From positions 186,001 to 250,000 of the forward strand of contig JAWZYV010006201.1 in NCBI GenBank assembly GCA_038373885.1: a DNA stretch of 64,000 nucleotides, read 5' to 3'. Positions 51,001-54,062 of the stretch are shown one piece after another. Position 1 is the first letter of the stretch. Each line of letters opens with the position of its first letter. A program made the position numbers and the translations under genes. Under the pieces are notes generated by a model that was not told the DNA's origin, ran no database searches, and was given only the letters and a program-made list of their open reading frames with translations. The DNA is from Cheiracanthium punctorium (Eukaryota > Arthropoda > Arachnida > Araneae > Cheiracanthiidae).

Positions 51001-51845
51001 GGTTGGCGACAGTTGGCAGAAAATGGTTGGCGCTGGAGCTTGGCGGCCGCCAAGCTCCAGCGACTGTCGCCATGTTTACATGGGGTGCGCACCGGCTTGT
51101 ATGATTTTACCATAAAACGAAAGCTATAAGTATTGTAATAAAAGGCAATCACTTAAACAATAAATGCAAAAGTTTAATTTGCCTTTTTAAATTTACGTAC
51201 AAATATGCATTTCATCTCCTGAACTGAAGAAGCTATCTGAAGTCATCTGCTTTGATTTTCTCTCATAACATGCCAACCAGCAAAAATCAATTCTTAAAAA
51301 CTAATCAATTGCATCTCATTTATGTAAGTGGAGTTTTATTTTTCAAATGAAGTGTCTCTGCTTTTTTATGTAAAATAACAAAGCAAAAGAGTTTAAAAAA
51401 ATGCAGTCACAGAATAAGCGCGACATATAATTTTATTTAACCGCCGCCTTCTAAAACAATAGATGTCTAATATCAAAAGTTAGATGCACTGGTTATCAGA
51501 AATGGTAAAGAATATTCTATGCTAATATTCCCAGTAAGAGATTATTACCATTAAGGTTTGGCGGATTACTGTGTGGGACCCAGCCAATAGAAAAAATAAG
51601 AAATACTAAGAACTACGAAAGCTATGCCGGCATTTTCAATAAAATTTTAAAAACAAACATCACGTCGGCGTTAAAATAAATAATATATCAAAGAACGAAA
51701 CAGGTTTATTGACGTTTAACACGTGTTTACGAAAGCAATCAAACAAAAACTGCAATACCTGTAATTTATTTTTTCGTTTCCTGGATTGCTTCGGATCAAA
51801 TGAAGTACCAAATGCCACTAAGCAAGCTAATTGATATCCGTCCAT
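1383..51845 (-). CDS. DDX52: DDX52/Rok1-type DEAD-box RNA helicase, ten exons, C-terminus off the left edge
   Basis: ATP-dependent RNA helicase family acting in the nucleolus in 18S rRNA processing and 40S assembly (family knowledge). Ten minus-strand exons join in phase through GT-AG introns to give 1393 coding bases, 464 residues plus one base. Visible motifs: Q motif around Q160 with upstream F131, Walker A APTGSGKT 177-184, PTREL 210-214, TPNR 258-261, motif II DECD 284-287, SAT 319-321, RGID 438-441 and HRI 462-464, where the frame breaks at an intron inside motif VI. Human DDX52 is about 600 residues, so roughly 110-130 C-terminal residues should lie left of position 1. The DDX52 assignment rests on long matching stretches such as [16 protein letters not shown] and [13 protein letters not shown]. 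Motif II is DECD, whereas human DDX52 has DESD. The methionine at 51845 was chosen because MDGYQL resembles the family start; an in-frame ATG at 51929 would add a hydrophobic stretch not seen in the family. Confidence 0.95.
1651..2040. other. Intron sequence without recognised element
   Basis: AT-rich intron with an A-run followed by a short TAAA/AATA microsatellite at about 1947-1995. Nothing coding seen. Confidence 0.6.
2287..2405 (-). repeat. PLE1 terminal repeat, left copy (3' end of element)
   Basis: 119 bp, nearly identical to 4925-5043 with two visible differences (G/A near 2338 and C/A near 2391). It encodes the end of the nuclease frame and carries a hammerhead-like motif. Confidence 0.9.
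2310..4770 (-). pseudogene. PLE1 reverse transcriptase / GIY-YIG endonuclease, frameshifted
   Basis: Copies element RNA at a nicked target (reverse transcriptase) and nicks DNA (GIY-YIG), by family knowledge. Order on the minus strand: N-terminal region 4770-3814; RT core with [12 protein letters not shown] near 3560, [10 protein letters not shown] near 3395 and YVDDVF (catalytic YxDD) near 3280; then GIYKI near 2700 and [11 protein letters not shown] near 2650. The frame shifts at the T5 run 3849-3853, stops at 3065-3067, and shifts again near 2540-2550, so no full-length protein can be made. The last codons run into the left terminal repeat and end at a TGA just after the hammerhead-like motif. 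Confidence 0.88.
2320..2356 (-). ncRNA. Hammerhead-ribozyme-like motif in PLE1 left repeat
   Basis: Minus strand: CTGAGGA, one A, then GGTGG and CCACC as a short stem around TGGCCG, then GAAA, GTGC and TAC. CTGANGA and GAAA are the two halves of the hammerhead core. One extra base between the core and the stem departs from the classical form. PLE terminal repeats are known to carry hammerhead motifs. Activity is not shown. Confidence 0.55.
4925..5043 (-). repeat. PLE1 terminal repeat, right copy (5' end of element)
   Basis: Direct repeat of 2287-2405 in the same orientation. The few differences suggest a fairly recent insertion if the two ends were identical at birth, though PLE ends need not be. 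Confidence 0.9.
4958..4994 (-). ncRNA. Hammerhead-ribozyme-like motif in PLE1 right repeat
   Basis: Same motif as in the left repeat: CTGAGGA at 4994-4988 and GAAA at 4970-4967. One stem-loop base differs (G/A), so the loop changes but the core does not. Confidence 0.55.
5330..7075. repeat. Triplicated segment: two direct copies and one inverted copy
   Basis: A unit holding GCAGTAAGCATAC, ATTACAAATAAAATTT and AATCAGCTAT occurs at about 5330-5561 (continuing at 6186-6255 after a MITE insertion) and again at about 6256-6624. A shorter copy in reverse orientation lies at about 6860-7050 (ATAGCTGATTAATGGG, TTTATTTGTAATTTT). The copies are diverged, with no coding frame recognised. The unit may be an old mobile element. 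Confidence 0.65.
5562..6185. mobile_element. TTAA-flanked MITE, piggyBac-like termini
   Basis: TTAA at 5562-5565 and 6182-6185 flank the inverted ends CACTAGAACCG and CGGTTCTAGTG. The inside repeats a GGTCAAATTGACC theme: near 5610, 5805, 5955 and 6150. A second copy of the left end starts at about 5759, so the element holds an internal duplication of about 195 bp. TTAA target duplication is the piggyBac signature. No transposase. Confidence 0.75.
7076..8010. other. Intron sequence without recognised element
   Basis: AT-rich intron of DDX52. Short open frames here match no family I recognise and lack coding character. Confidence 0.6.
8017..9717. mobile_element. hAT-like non-autonomous element, 1.7 kb
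   Basis: Ends are CAGGGCTGCCAC at 8017 and GTGGCAGCCCTG at 9717, flanked by TACTTA on both sides (8011-8016 and 9718-9723). The terminal sequence is hAT-like, but only six of the expected eight duplicated bases match. GAAAATAGT repeats lie near both ends. No transposase recognised. Confidence 0.7.
8338..8526. mobile_element. Small MITE nested in the 8017-9717 element
   Basis: The inverted ends GGGACGTACCCAG near 8341 and CTGGGTACGTCC near 8511 bracket about 180 bp containing GGGGGGTCC and CCACCCCCCC. Nested insertion inferred from position. Confidence 0.5.
9810..9900 (-). CDS. DDX52: DDX52 exon 9 (residues 345-375), inter-RecA linker
   Basis: A 91-base exon with acceptor TTATTAG and donor GTATGT. 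It encodes [15 protein letters not shown] then [11 protein letters not shown], the linker and first helix of the second RecA-like domain, matching the family pattern NSAVETVEQEL in human. It ends in phase 0. Confidence 0.94.
9913..10178. repeat. Tandem duplication of about 136 bp beside exon 9
   Basis: Two adjacent copies share AAAACAATTAGTTACAAG, CTGATAAAGTTGAGGTTG and CAGTATTTTCAATATC. They begin within about 15 bases of the exon 9 acceptor, on its intronic side. The polypyrimidine context of the acceptor is not included in the repeat. Confidence 0.85.
10702..12347. mobile_element. hAT-like element with 8-bp TSD, 1.6 kb
   Basis: ACTAGAAT at 10694-10701 and 12348-12355 flanks the ends AAGGGATGTAACG and its partner CATTACACCCCT. 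Subterminal repeats of ATATCCGG are dense at both ends (about 10720-10790 and 12265-12325). Eight-base duplication and subterminal repeats fit hAT. A second element is nested inside. Confidence 0.8.
11208..11896. mobile_element. MITE with CATACCTGCCAAC ends, nested
   Basis: CATACCTGCCAAC at 11208 and GTTGGCAGGTATG ending at 11896 form inverted ends of a 689-bp element inside the 10702-12347 element. The ends resemble those of the element at 36843-39239. No coding frame. Confidence 0.65.
12356..13535. other. Intron sequence without recognised element
   Basis: Unique-looking AT-rich intron. GGAATACC near 12433 and TTCCATAATACCC near 13285 face each other and may mark a decayed inverted-repeat element, but the ends could not be fixed. 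Confidence 0.4.
13536..13739 (-). CDS. DDX52: DDX52 exon 8 (residues 277-345), motifs II and III
   Basis: Acceptor TTTTTTCAG, donor GTAAGT. It encodes [14 protein letters not shown] (motif II, Mg-ATP hydrolysis, with cysteine at the third position), GFRDQLA, then ALFSATF (motif III). Phase agrees on both sides. Confidence 0.96.
14140..15972. mobile_element. DNA transposon with long (>100 bp) terminal inverted repeats
   Basis: Left end about 14140-14275 and right end about 15838-15972 are complementary over more than 100 bp with gaps. Shared landmarks are CCCACTTG, GTTTGTCGTACAG, AAAGTTA, ACTTTAATTT and TTGCATAAGG. TA dinucleotides flank both ends. Long repeats with a TA target suggest a Tc1/mariner-related or similar group. 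The inside holds a 72-codon minus-strand frame at 14917-15135 that I do not recognise. Confidence 0.75.
15973..16537. other. Intron sequence with a long A-run
   Basis: AT-rich intron next to exon 7, with about 29 consecutive A at 16291-16319. No gene or element seen. Confidence 0.6.
16538..16610 (-). CDS. DDX52: DDX52 exon 7 (residues 253-277), motif Ib
   Basis: A 73-base exon with acceptor CCTCATAG and donor GTAAGG. It completes the aspartate codon from exon 6 and encodes [13 protein letters not shown] (motif Ib, RNA binding), then DPPLLNFK. It ends two bases into a serine codon. It is found only by splice-phase joining and homology. Confidence 0.93.
16611..17986. other. Intron sequence, low-complexity patches
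   Basis: Contains a C-run near 17090, G-runs near 17850-17865 and a T-run near 17900. An open frame at 17057-17407 shows no recognisable domain. No element ends found. Confidence 0.5.
18461..20414. mobile_element. hAT-like element nested in the pogo-like element
   Basis: Ends AGGGGTTCCCAC and GTGGGAACCCTG, each followed inward by AAGGCCTTTTTAA-type repeats, bracket about 1.95 kb. The relative at 23975-24789 runs through this point without the insert, confirming the nesting. It carries a BED-like zinc-finger remnant. Confidence 0.75.
19732..20037 (-). pseudogene. BED/TTF-like zinc-finger N-terminus of a hAT-type transposase
   Basis: The frame contains [17 protein letters not shown], then [24 protein letters not shown], a C-x2-C...H pattern typical of the N-terminal DNA-binding finger of some hAT-type transposases. 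It stops soon after MNGK, and no catalytic domain follows in the element, so it is a truncated remnant. It lies in the centre of the nested element and runs minus. The preceding [12 protein letters not shown] may be spurious upstream frame. Confidence 0.6.
20990..21650 (+). pseudogene. hAT-type transposase C-terminal remnant, multiply broken
   Basis: An open stretch at 21074-21271 ([31 protein letters not shown]) is followed after a stop by [15 protein letters not shown] shifted frame then reads [29 protein letters not shown] and [22 protein letters not shown] with the following leucine-rich stretch is the hAT dimerisation signature (S-N-A...E-R). Several stops and frame changes show that it is dead. 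Termini were not identified. Confidence 0.65.
21690..22246. mobile_element. Inverted-repeat MITE, possibly PIF/Harbinger
   Basis: AAGGCCGTATTACACG at 21690 and CGTGTAATAAGGCCTT ending at 22246 form inverted ends of a 557-bp element. Inner inverted segments GCAACCAGTTGC / GCAACTGG are also present. A short plus-strand frame from about 21885 ([15 protein letters not shown]) ends at a GAGGTATAAG that could be an old donor site. The superfamily is uncertain. Confidence 0.6.
22247..23752. other. Intron sequence, long T-run
   Basis: AT-rich sequence with about 30 consecutive T at 23480-23509. No element ends or frames recognised. Confidence 0.6.
23753..23921 (-). CDS. DDX52: DDX52 exon 6 (residues 197-252), motif Ia
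   Basis: Acceptor TTTTTAAG, donor GTATGT, ending one base into a codon. It encodes [15 protein letters not shown] (motif Ia, RNA contact) and the family-typical EGTGL segment, then a lysine-rich loop (EKPKKMNKH). Confidence 0.95.
23975..24789. mobile_element. pogo-like element, uninterrupted relative of 17989-20775
   Basis: CAGTGGAACTCCGATTGTTC at 23975 and GATAGATCGAGGTTCTACTG ending at 24789, flanked by TA. It runs opposite to the 17989 copy. CATTTCTTCCATTCTTA is shared at the point where the other copy is interrupted. The right end passes straight into a (TA)n tract. Confidence 0.8.
24789..24844. repeat. (TA)n microsatellite
   Basis: About 55 bp of TA repeats with one interruption (TATAGATATA), at the right boundary of the pogo-like element, probably grown from the TA target site. 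Confidence 0.9.
26001..27024. mobile_element. hAT-like MITE in a poly-A context, nested
   Basis: CAGGGATGTGGCAGCTG at 26001 and CAGCTGGCACATCCCTG ending at 27024 are inverted. TTTGGAGCA repeats near both ends. Runs of more than 20 A abut both sides, so the target duplication cannot be read. Confidence 0.75.
26364..26648. mobile_element. Small TTAA-type MITE nested in the 26001 element
   Basis: TTAACCCATTTATGCC at 26364 faces GCACAAATGGGCTAA ending at 26648. The right target reads CTAA instead of TTAA. A CCCTTTTTTTGGGACGG hairpin lies near the left end. Third level of nesting with 25200-27349. Confidence 0.5.
27489..27569 (-). CDS. DDX52: DDX52 exon 5 (residues 170-196), Walker A
   Basis: An 81-base, phase 0 exon with acceptor TTTTACAG and donor GTAGGA. 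It encodes [15 protein letters not shown] and the following helix; lysine 183 is the predicted ATP-phosphate contact. Confidence 0.95.
27570..29273. other. Intron sequence; AATA-rich microsatellite and a dispersed segment
   Basis: Holds a short (AATA)n-like tract at about 27918-27967. The segment 28715-28865 (AGTGGTAGTAT, GGAAACAGATTTCAGTGATC) has an inverted relative at about 31612-31700. No coding sequence found. Confidence 0.6.
29274..29319. repeat. Perfect hairpin at the 5' end of PLE2
   Basis: 19-bp perfect inverted arms at 29274-29292 and 29301-29319 around the loop TGGTCAGA. TGGTCAGATAATTA occurs at 29293 and again at 29319, a direct repeat that links the hairpin to the truncated coding end. 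Confidence 0.9.
29333..29758 (+). CDS. PLE2 GIY-YIG endonuclease domain, open but without a start
   Basis: 141 uninterrupted codons from after a TAA (29330-29332) to TGA at 29756. It has no ATG near the start, so it is a truncated end of a longer protein. GIYKINIK (GIY), [17 protein letters not shown] (YIG, with R and E/H positions of the nuclease fold) and [13 protein letters not shown] follow in order, then an acidic tail (EEEEE). No stop or frameshift interrupts the domain, unlike PLE1. Without the reverse transcriptase it cannot move by itself, and expression from this site is not indicated. Confidence 0.8.
   Translation, partial: SRSEKDQIKPTDTAGIYKINIKNNNNEITGCYIGVTKRKIKERQTEHINDIKFNRESTALSRLALNTPITIDFQAIQKIANFNNHTYAYLQESLEILTTEGSINDMTHVSVDETWNDIMRNKNGAEEEEERKSVIPTGTSD
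29755..29796 (+). ncRNA. Hammerhead-ribozyme-like motif at the PLE2 stop codon
   Basis: CTGAAGA starts at 29755 and contains the TGA stop of the nuclease frame. Then one C, stem GGCTG/CAGCC around a TGATGGCGG loop, GAAA, and a self-complementary AAATATATTT leading to TTTCTCC. The layout (core, one extra base, stem, GAAA) matches PLE1 although the stem sequences differ. Confidence 0.6.
30040..31386. mobile_element. pogo-like element with CAGTCRARCTCGC ends, interrupted
   Basis: CAGTCGAACTCGCTTATAAT at 30040 and ATTATAAGCGAGCTTGACTG ending at 31386, flanked by TA on both sides. The net length without the nested element is about 0.56 kb. No transposase. Confidence 0.8.
30305..31089. mobile_element. 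hAT-like MITE nested in 30040-31386
   Basis: CAGGGTTCCCACAC at 30305 and GTGTATGAACCCTG ending at 31089. Both ends carry CCAGGAGTTTT repeats. The target is A-rich (A-run left, AAAAAA right). Same terminal class as 18461-20414 but different inside. Confidence 0.75.
31819..31871. repeat. 53-bp direct repeat, copy 1, flanking exon 4
   Basis: Identical to 32455-32507 except one base (T/A). The pair brackets DDX52 exon 4 at a spacing of 636 bp. Confidence 0.95.
31960..32145 (-). CDS. DDX52: DDX52 exon 4 (residues 108-169), Q motif
   Basis: Acceptor TTTTTTAG, donor GTAAGT; phase 0 at both ends, 62 codons. It contains the family signature ([13 protein letters not shown]) and the Q motif [14 protein letters not shown] that senses adenine. 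The exon is flanked by a 53-bp direct repeat at 31819 and 32455. Confidence 0.95.
32455..32507. repeat. 53-bp direct repeat, copy 2, flanking exon 4
   Basis: Second copy, same orientation; begins CATAATAGCTAAATC and ends TCAGAACTTA. Confidence 0.95.
32508..34555. other. Intron sequence, mostly unassigned
   Basis: Apart from the hairpin above, AT-rich sequence. The stretch at about 33505-33700 (TTTGTATGTTTGTTAGCTC, CACACGGAAACAGCTGG) resembles the start of common arthropod dispersed repeats, but no ends could be set. Confidence 0.45.
32917..32975. repeat. Perfect hairpin, 26-bp arms with G/C tracts
   Basis: The arm at 32917-32942 (G-run, TCTGGTCTCTTAGACCAC) is complemented at 32950-32975 around a 7-base loop. 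The G-run on the left extends beyond the pairing. Origin unknown. Confidence 0.9.
34556..34757 (-). mobile_element. tRNA-derived SINE
   Basis: On the minus strand a tRNA-like head carries box A TGGCATAGTGC (near 34740) and box B GGTTCGAAACC (near 34697). The body includes TTAGAAAGTCCCCCA on the same strand, shared with the element at 47928-48140. Internal pol III promoter boxes are the main support. Confidence 0.7.
34871..35655. mobile_element. MITE with CAGTGAAACCTCTC ends, TA target
   Basis: CAGTGAAACCTCTCTAAGCG at 34871 and CGGAGAGGTTTCACTG ending at 35655, each flanked by TA. GGCCGCT/GGGTGG repeats lie inside both ends. 785 bp, no transposase; pogo/Tigger-type ends. Confidence 0.85.
35795..35922 (-). 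CDS. DDX52: DDX52 exon 3 (residues 66-107)
   Basis: Acceptor TTAATTAG before 35922, donor GTATAT after 35795. It encodes an acidic stretch, then a basic run (KKEKKKKK) and [10 protein letters not shown], which leads into the conserved pre-helicase segment of exon 4. Both junctions are in phase. Confidence 0.85.
36262..36782. mobile_element. Palindromic TTAA MITE, copy A
   Basis: TTAA at 36262-36265 and 36779-36782; ends CCCTTTAAAGC and GCCTCAAAGGG. The right half is one large inverted repeat (about 36505-36620 against 36640-36755, with GACTGGCTGTG/CACAGCCAG at the centre) sharing GATCTAGAGACCC and CGAGCGATGGCAACGG arms. piggyBac-like by target and CCCTTT start. 513 bp between targets. Confidence 0.85.
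36843..39239. mobile_element. 2.4 kb inverted-repeat element, CATAGCTGCC ends
   Basis: CATAGCTGCCAACCT at 36843 and GGTATGGCAGCTATG ending at 39239, flanked by ACTGAT at 36837-36842 and 39240-39245. Inside the left end are AATTAGGGAGATTTT repeats, inside the right end ATTCGGGAG repeats. The interior contains no recognised transposase and may include other insertions. hAT-like by its ends. Confidence 0.65.
40235..41026 (+). mobile_element. Tigger-like element with transposase tail remnant
   Basis: CAGTAAAAGACCCAAAATCC at 40235 and GATTTTAGGTCTTCTACTG ending at 41026, both flanked by TA. Around 40490-40630 the plus strand reads [18 protein letters not shown] then [14 protein letters not shown], like the C-terminal tail of Tigger/jerky transposases, after an in-frame stop. 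It is the uninterrupted relative of the fragment that hosts PLE1. Confidence 0.75.
40719..40850. repeat. ATCTATGTATTG tandem repeat
   Basis: About nine irregular copies of ATCTATGTATTG with 4-8 base spacers of the same composition. Lies inside the Tigger-like element. Confidence 0.9.
41029..43086. other. Intron sequence without recognised element
   Basis: AT-rich intron 2 of DDX52 with a more GC-balanced patch at about 41620-41790. Short frames there (41603-41788 minus) show no domain. Confidence 0.5.
43087..43224. mobile_element. 138-bp MITE-like inverted repeat
   Basis: GGTGTAACTGGGTAG at 43087 and CTACCCAGTCACACC ending at 43224 with one mismatch. Target duplication unclear. Confidence 0.55.
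43670..44515. mobile_element. hAT MITE with perfect 8-bp TSD
   Basis: GAGAGCAG at 43662-43669 and 44516-44523 flanks ends TAGGGATGTACCGAATA and ATTCGGTGCATCCCTA. ATTCGG/CCGAAT motifs are repeated many times within 100 bp of each end, as expected for transposase binding sites of hAT elements. A SINE-body fragment is nested at about 43900-43965. 846 bp, non-autonomous. Confidence 0.9.
44839..45336 (+). mobile_element. Probable solo LTR
   Basis: About 500 bp between two GTAG copies (44835-44838 and 45337-45340), ending in CAACA. It includes a poly(A) signal in CAATAAAGTTTGTGTTCC at about 45236, in the place expected for an LTR. No internal coding region follows. The left end does not begin with TG if GTAG is the duplication, so the boundary is provisional. 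Confidence 0.45.
45488..45812. mobile_element. Palindromic TTAA MITE, copy B, short form, inverted
   Basis: TTAA at both ends and CCCTTTGAGACGCA / ACGCGTTAAAGGG termini. It runs opposite to copies A and C. The large inverted repeat is reduced to a small hairpin (GGGCAGCCGTTGCC / GGCAACGGCTGCCC form, 45527-45562). The rest (GTCACCCGCAAC, CTATTCTTCGTGAC) matches A and C. Confidence 0.85.
45838..45943 (-). CDS. DDX52: DDX52 exon 2 (residues 30-65)
   Basis: Acceptor CCTCTAG before 45943, donor GTATGC after 45838. It encodes a charged, low-complexity linker ([14 protein letters not shown], then an acidic SPDSDSS end). It leaves one base of a codon that exon 3 completes as aspartate. The support is phase agreement and composition, since this linker diverges between species. 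Confidence 0.8.
46109..46841. mobile_element. CAGGGTGTCTAC-end element, intact copy
   Basis: CAGGGTGTCTACTAAATTTC at 46109 and TAGGCACCCTG ending at 46841, with TGTTA on both sides. The inner ends hold CCAGACTTTT and TTTTCCTGAC repeats. It serves as the uninterrupted relative of 25200-27349. Confidence 0.7.
47393..47580. mobile_element. CAGGGTGTCTAC-end element, left fragment
   Basis: CAGGGTGTCTACACCAAATT starts near 47391, followed by TTTCTGAAAGCCCATTTCC and TTTACTTTGGGAAAT as in the intact copy. The right end is missing. Confidence 0.65.
47928..48140 (-). mobile_element. tRNA-derived SINE
   Basis: The minus strand reads a tRNA-like head with box A TGGCACAGTGG (about 48127) and box B GGTTCAGGACC (about 48075), then a body ending with AAAGTCCTCCTACC and TTGGCAGATTGCCC. 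The body matches 34556-34757 and the fragment at 43900-43965. Confidence 0.75.
48600..49006 (+). repeat. Two copies of a tRNA-like repeat
   Basis: The copy at 48870-49006 starts with a full tRNA-like head (48870-48939): box A TAGCTCAGTGG, box B GGTTCGAGCCC, T-arm CTGGG/CCCAG, acceptor pairing 6 of 7, GTT at the anticodon position. T6 follows directly. The anticodon stem has a mismatch and position 33 is C, which a working tRNA would not have. A degenerate copy at 48600-48712 shares both the head end and the body GCATAGTTG.TAAAATAATC, so this is probably a SINE rather than a tRNA gene. Confidence 0.7.
49007..50510. other. Intron 1 sequence without recognised element
   Basis: AT-rich with a T-run at about 49280-49302 and an A-run near 49650. 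No coding frames. Confidence 0.6.
50511..50960. repeat. 75-bp tandem repeat, about six copies
   Basis: Copies start with GTACAACTAGGTTG (or close variants) at about 50511, 50588, 50664, 50739, 50814 and 50889. Inner landmarks are CCACTGAGGTTTTTTTAG and GGTCCACTGGTTG. The four right copies are nearly identical and the two left ones more diverged, indicating growth from one side. Lies in DDX52 intron 1. Confidence 0.93.
51031..51062. repeat. Perfect 32-bp GC-rich palindrome
   Basis: CGCTGGAGCTTGGCGG and its exact complement with no loop, centred on a GCGGCCGC site. Outer partial arms (GCGACAGT at about 51006 and ACTGTCGC at about 51064) extend the potential stem with bulges. Confidence 0.9.
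51063..51758. other. 5' part of DDX52 intron 1
   Basis: AT-rich; no element ends or frames recognised. Confidence 0.6.
51759..51845 (-). CDS. DDX52: DDX52 exon 1 (residues 1-29)
   Basis: Starts at the ATG read at 51845-51843 and ends before a GTATTG donor at 51758. It encodes a short N-terminus with a lysine/arginine cluster (SRKRKNK), compatible with nuclear or nucleolar targeting. It ends in phase 0. The start is less certain than the rest because this end of the family is poorly conserved. Confidence 0.75.
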
Positions 51846-52174
51846 GTTACAGAAAAAGAGATTTTGATATAACAAATCAACACCACATGAAAAAAACCAA
51901 AATATAAACAAATAATTGAGCGTTGCCATATAATTTTCAAAATGTTGGTAAAAGTTAGCCTTTAGCCGACGAATGTTTCATCAGTAGTTAAAGAAAATCC
52001 TCGCTGGGTCCGAGGCTAAACCTCGTCTGGTGTAGTGCGGAGCCTTCGCAATTAGTAACGGGCCTGCGCGTGTATTTTGATGAGCCATCCAAATACACGC
52101 GCAATACACACGCATAAAACTCTCATGATTCACGATTGCTTATTTTAGTTTCACAAGTGGATATTTAATATCCT
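51846..52174 (-). promoter_or_regulatory. Likely 5' UTR and promoter region of DDX52
   Basis: Sequence directly upstream of the DDX52 start, more GC-balanced than its surroundings between 52005 and 52110. It includes an inverted GCGTGTATTTGGA-like pair at about 52068-52108. No TATA box or initiator could be assigned; placed by position only. Confidence 0.35.
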
Positions 52175-52696
52175 TTAACCCTTTAACGCGCAGTGGTTTC
52201 GCTCTGAGACCACCAAACTGTTGACGTTTTGACTGTTGAAGGTCACGAAGAATAGATTGGATTTCTATAAAAATAGTTGCGGGTGACATAGCTCCACAAG
52301 AATCCTTTACTTTTTAGCACGTCATTTCCCGTAAAAAAATGGTCACGATTATTTTTAACAGCACTGACATCTGCCGAAAAATGGAAGAACGCGAGAACAG
52401 CTGGATAGATTGCCCAATGCTGAAAAAAGAGCAGTCGTTGCCATCGCTCGACTTAACTACCAGCAAGATGGCGGACGATCGAAACATTCATCGTGTGCCA
52501 CAGATCTAGAGACCTCTTTTTGATGCAGCTGGCTGTGCCACACAGCACAGCCAGCCGTCGTCAAAAAAGGGTCTCTAGATCTGTGGCACGCGATGAACGT
52601 TTCGATCGTCCGCCATCTTGCTGGTAGTTAAGTCGAGCGATGGCAACGGCTGCCCTTTTTCCAGCATTGGGAAAGGGTTGCGCCTCAAAGGGTTAA
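52175..52696. mobile_element. Palindromic TTAA MITE, copy C
   Basis: TTAA at 52175-52178 and 52693-52696. 514 bp between targets, colinear with copy A, including the large inverted repeat with CTGGCTGTGC centre. It sits about 330 bp upstream of the DDX52 start codon, in the region where a promoter would be expected. Confidence 0.85.
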
Positions 52697-53397
52697 AATA
52701 ACTAAATACACAAATGAGAAAGACATTTTTATAATGAATATTTCATGAACGTAGTCCTATTTCTTACGTTATTTTAAACAATTCAAGATTAATCTTTAAC
52801 AAATGATGTATTAAAGCGCATTTCAGTGTTTTCGGGATATCCTGTATATTGGAGAAAATTGATAAAATACGCTCTATAGCACGATCCCTGAATTAATTAT
52901 TCTTTAATAAAGACATTTCATGTAGTATATATTATTCTTTTGTCGCTTTCTCAATCGAACTTTGGAATTGAGCAAGCATAATGAACGCTTATACAAAATA
53001 TTAACTGCATTTGAAGTTTCTGTATAAACGGGCAAAAATCAATAATTTATAATTTACTGTATTTCTGCACTGTACCAGATGTAAGTCTGAATCACATAAT
53101 CAAGGCATATATAACTGATAAATAATATTTTCAACTGGCAAAATAAAATTGTCTAAATAGTATCACAACGTCATGCTTATTTACAAGAATAAAAACTACT
53201 CAAGTAAGTAATACAATTTCTGATTAAAATAATTTATTTGTAAATAACACATGAGTAATTATTCACTGAACATGATTTACATACATATTTTTATAATTTC
53301 TAAATACATTATAAAATTGAAAAATCACTCAAATTACTGGTGTTAAACGATAAAGTAATTAAAAAACTTTGTAAAAAACACACATAAGAAGTAATAG

Positions 53398-53470
53398 GTA
53401 AAAAATTATATTTTTATGGTAAAAAATTATATTTTTATATATTAGGTAAAAAATTATATTTTTATATATA
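53398..53470. repeat. GGTAAAAAATTATATTTTTA tandem repeat, three copies
   Basis: The 20-base unit occurs three times with short TATAT-type spacers. Confidence 0.9.
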
Positions 53471-53949
53471 AAATTGACATAAGAAATTTGGCTTGTACTT
53501 TAAATAAGGTGACCAAATGTCCCCATTTTCAGAGAGTTTTTCAAGTTGTCCCCAAAATATAAAACAGGAATTGGGGAGAATTTTTAATTAAATTACACTT
53601 AATTATTGCATTAGTTATAAATGTCCCCAATTTTGTTTGATTCGGGGACATCCTCGATTCTGACAGCAAAACTGGACGCGGACATTCTGGACGCAGACAC
53701 TAGTCCGTGACGGGGCCATAGCTAAGCAGCGGGCCTGCGTATGAGTTGTCTGTGTGTTTTTTACAAAGTTTTTTAATTACATTATAAAAGTGTTCATGTA
53801 CCTTTACATTCAGAGCAAAATGTTCGAATTTTAGGATAAATTTTCATGAAAGAAAATGGCGCAAGATTCACAAAACGATTACCTACATCTAAAGTTCTTT
53901 AGTACGACAAAAGTATAAAAAATTGTTTTAAAATAATAAAAAAAGATAG

Positions 53950-54062
53950 TCTGACAGTGGCGGTGGTTTAAGTTAGGTTGACAGACATGCGATAAGGCCC
54001 GCTTCACGCTTCGCCTGCCTATTATTTCCAAGGACTTAACCACTGTGCCACGTTGAAGCATA
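53950..54062 (-). mobile_element. Decayed tRNA-derived SINE head
   Basis: The minus strand begins GCTTCAACGTGGCACAGTGG (box A TGGCACAGTGG) and continues with GTTAAGTCC and GCGAAGCGTGAAGC. Box B is not intact. Resembles the head at 47928-48140. Confidence 0.5.

Noticed and set aside
51846..51929. Upstream in-frame ATG at 51929 as the DDX52 start
   Set aside because: It would add a hydrophobic, signal-like stretch (LNYLFIFWFFSCG) that nuclear DDX52 proteins do not have; MDGYQL at 51845 fits the family start better.
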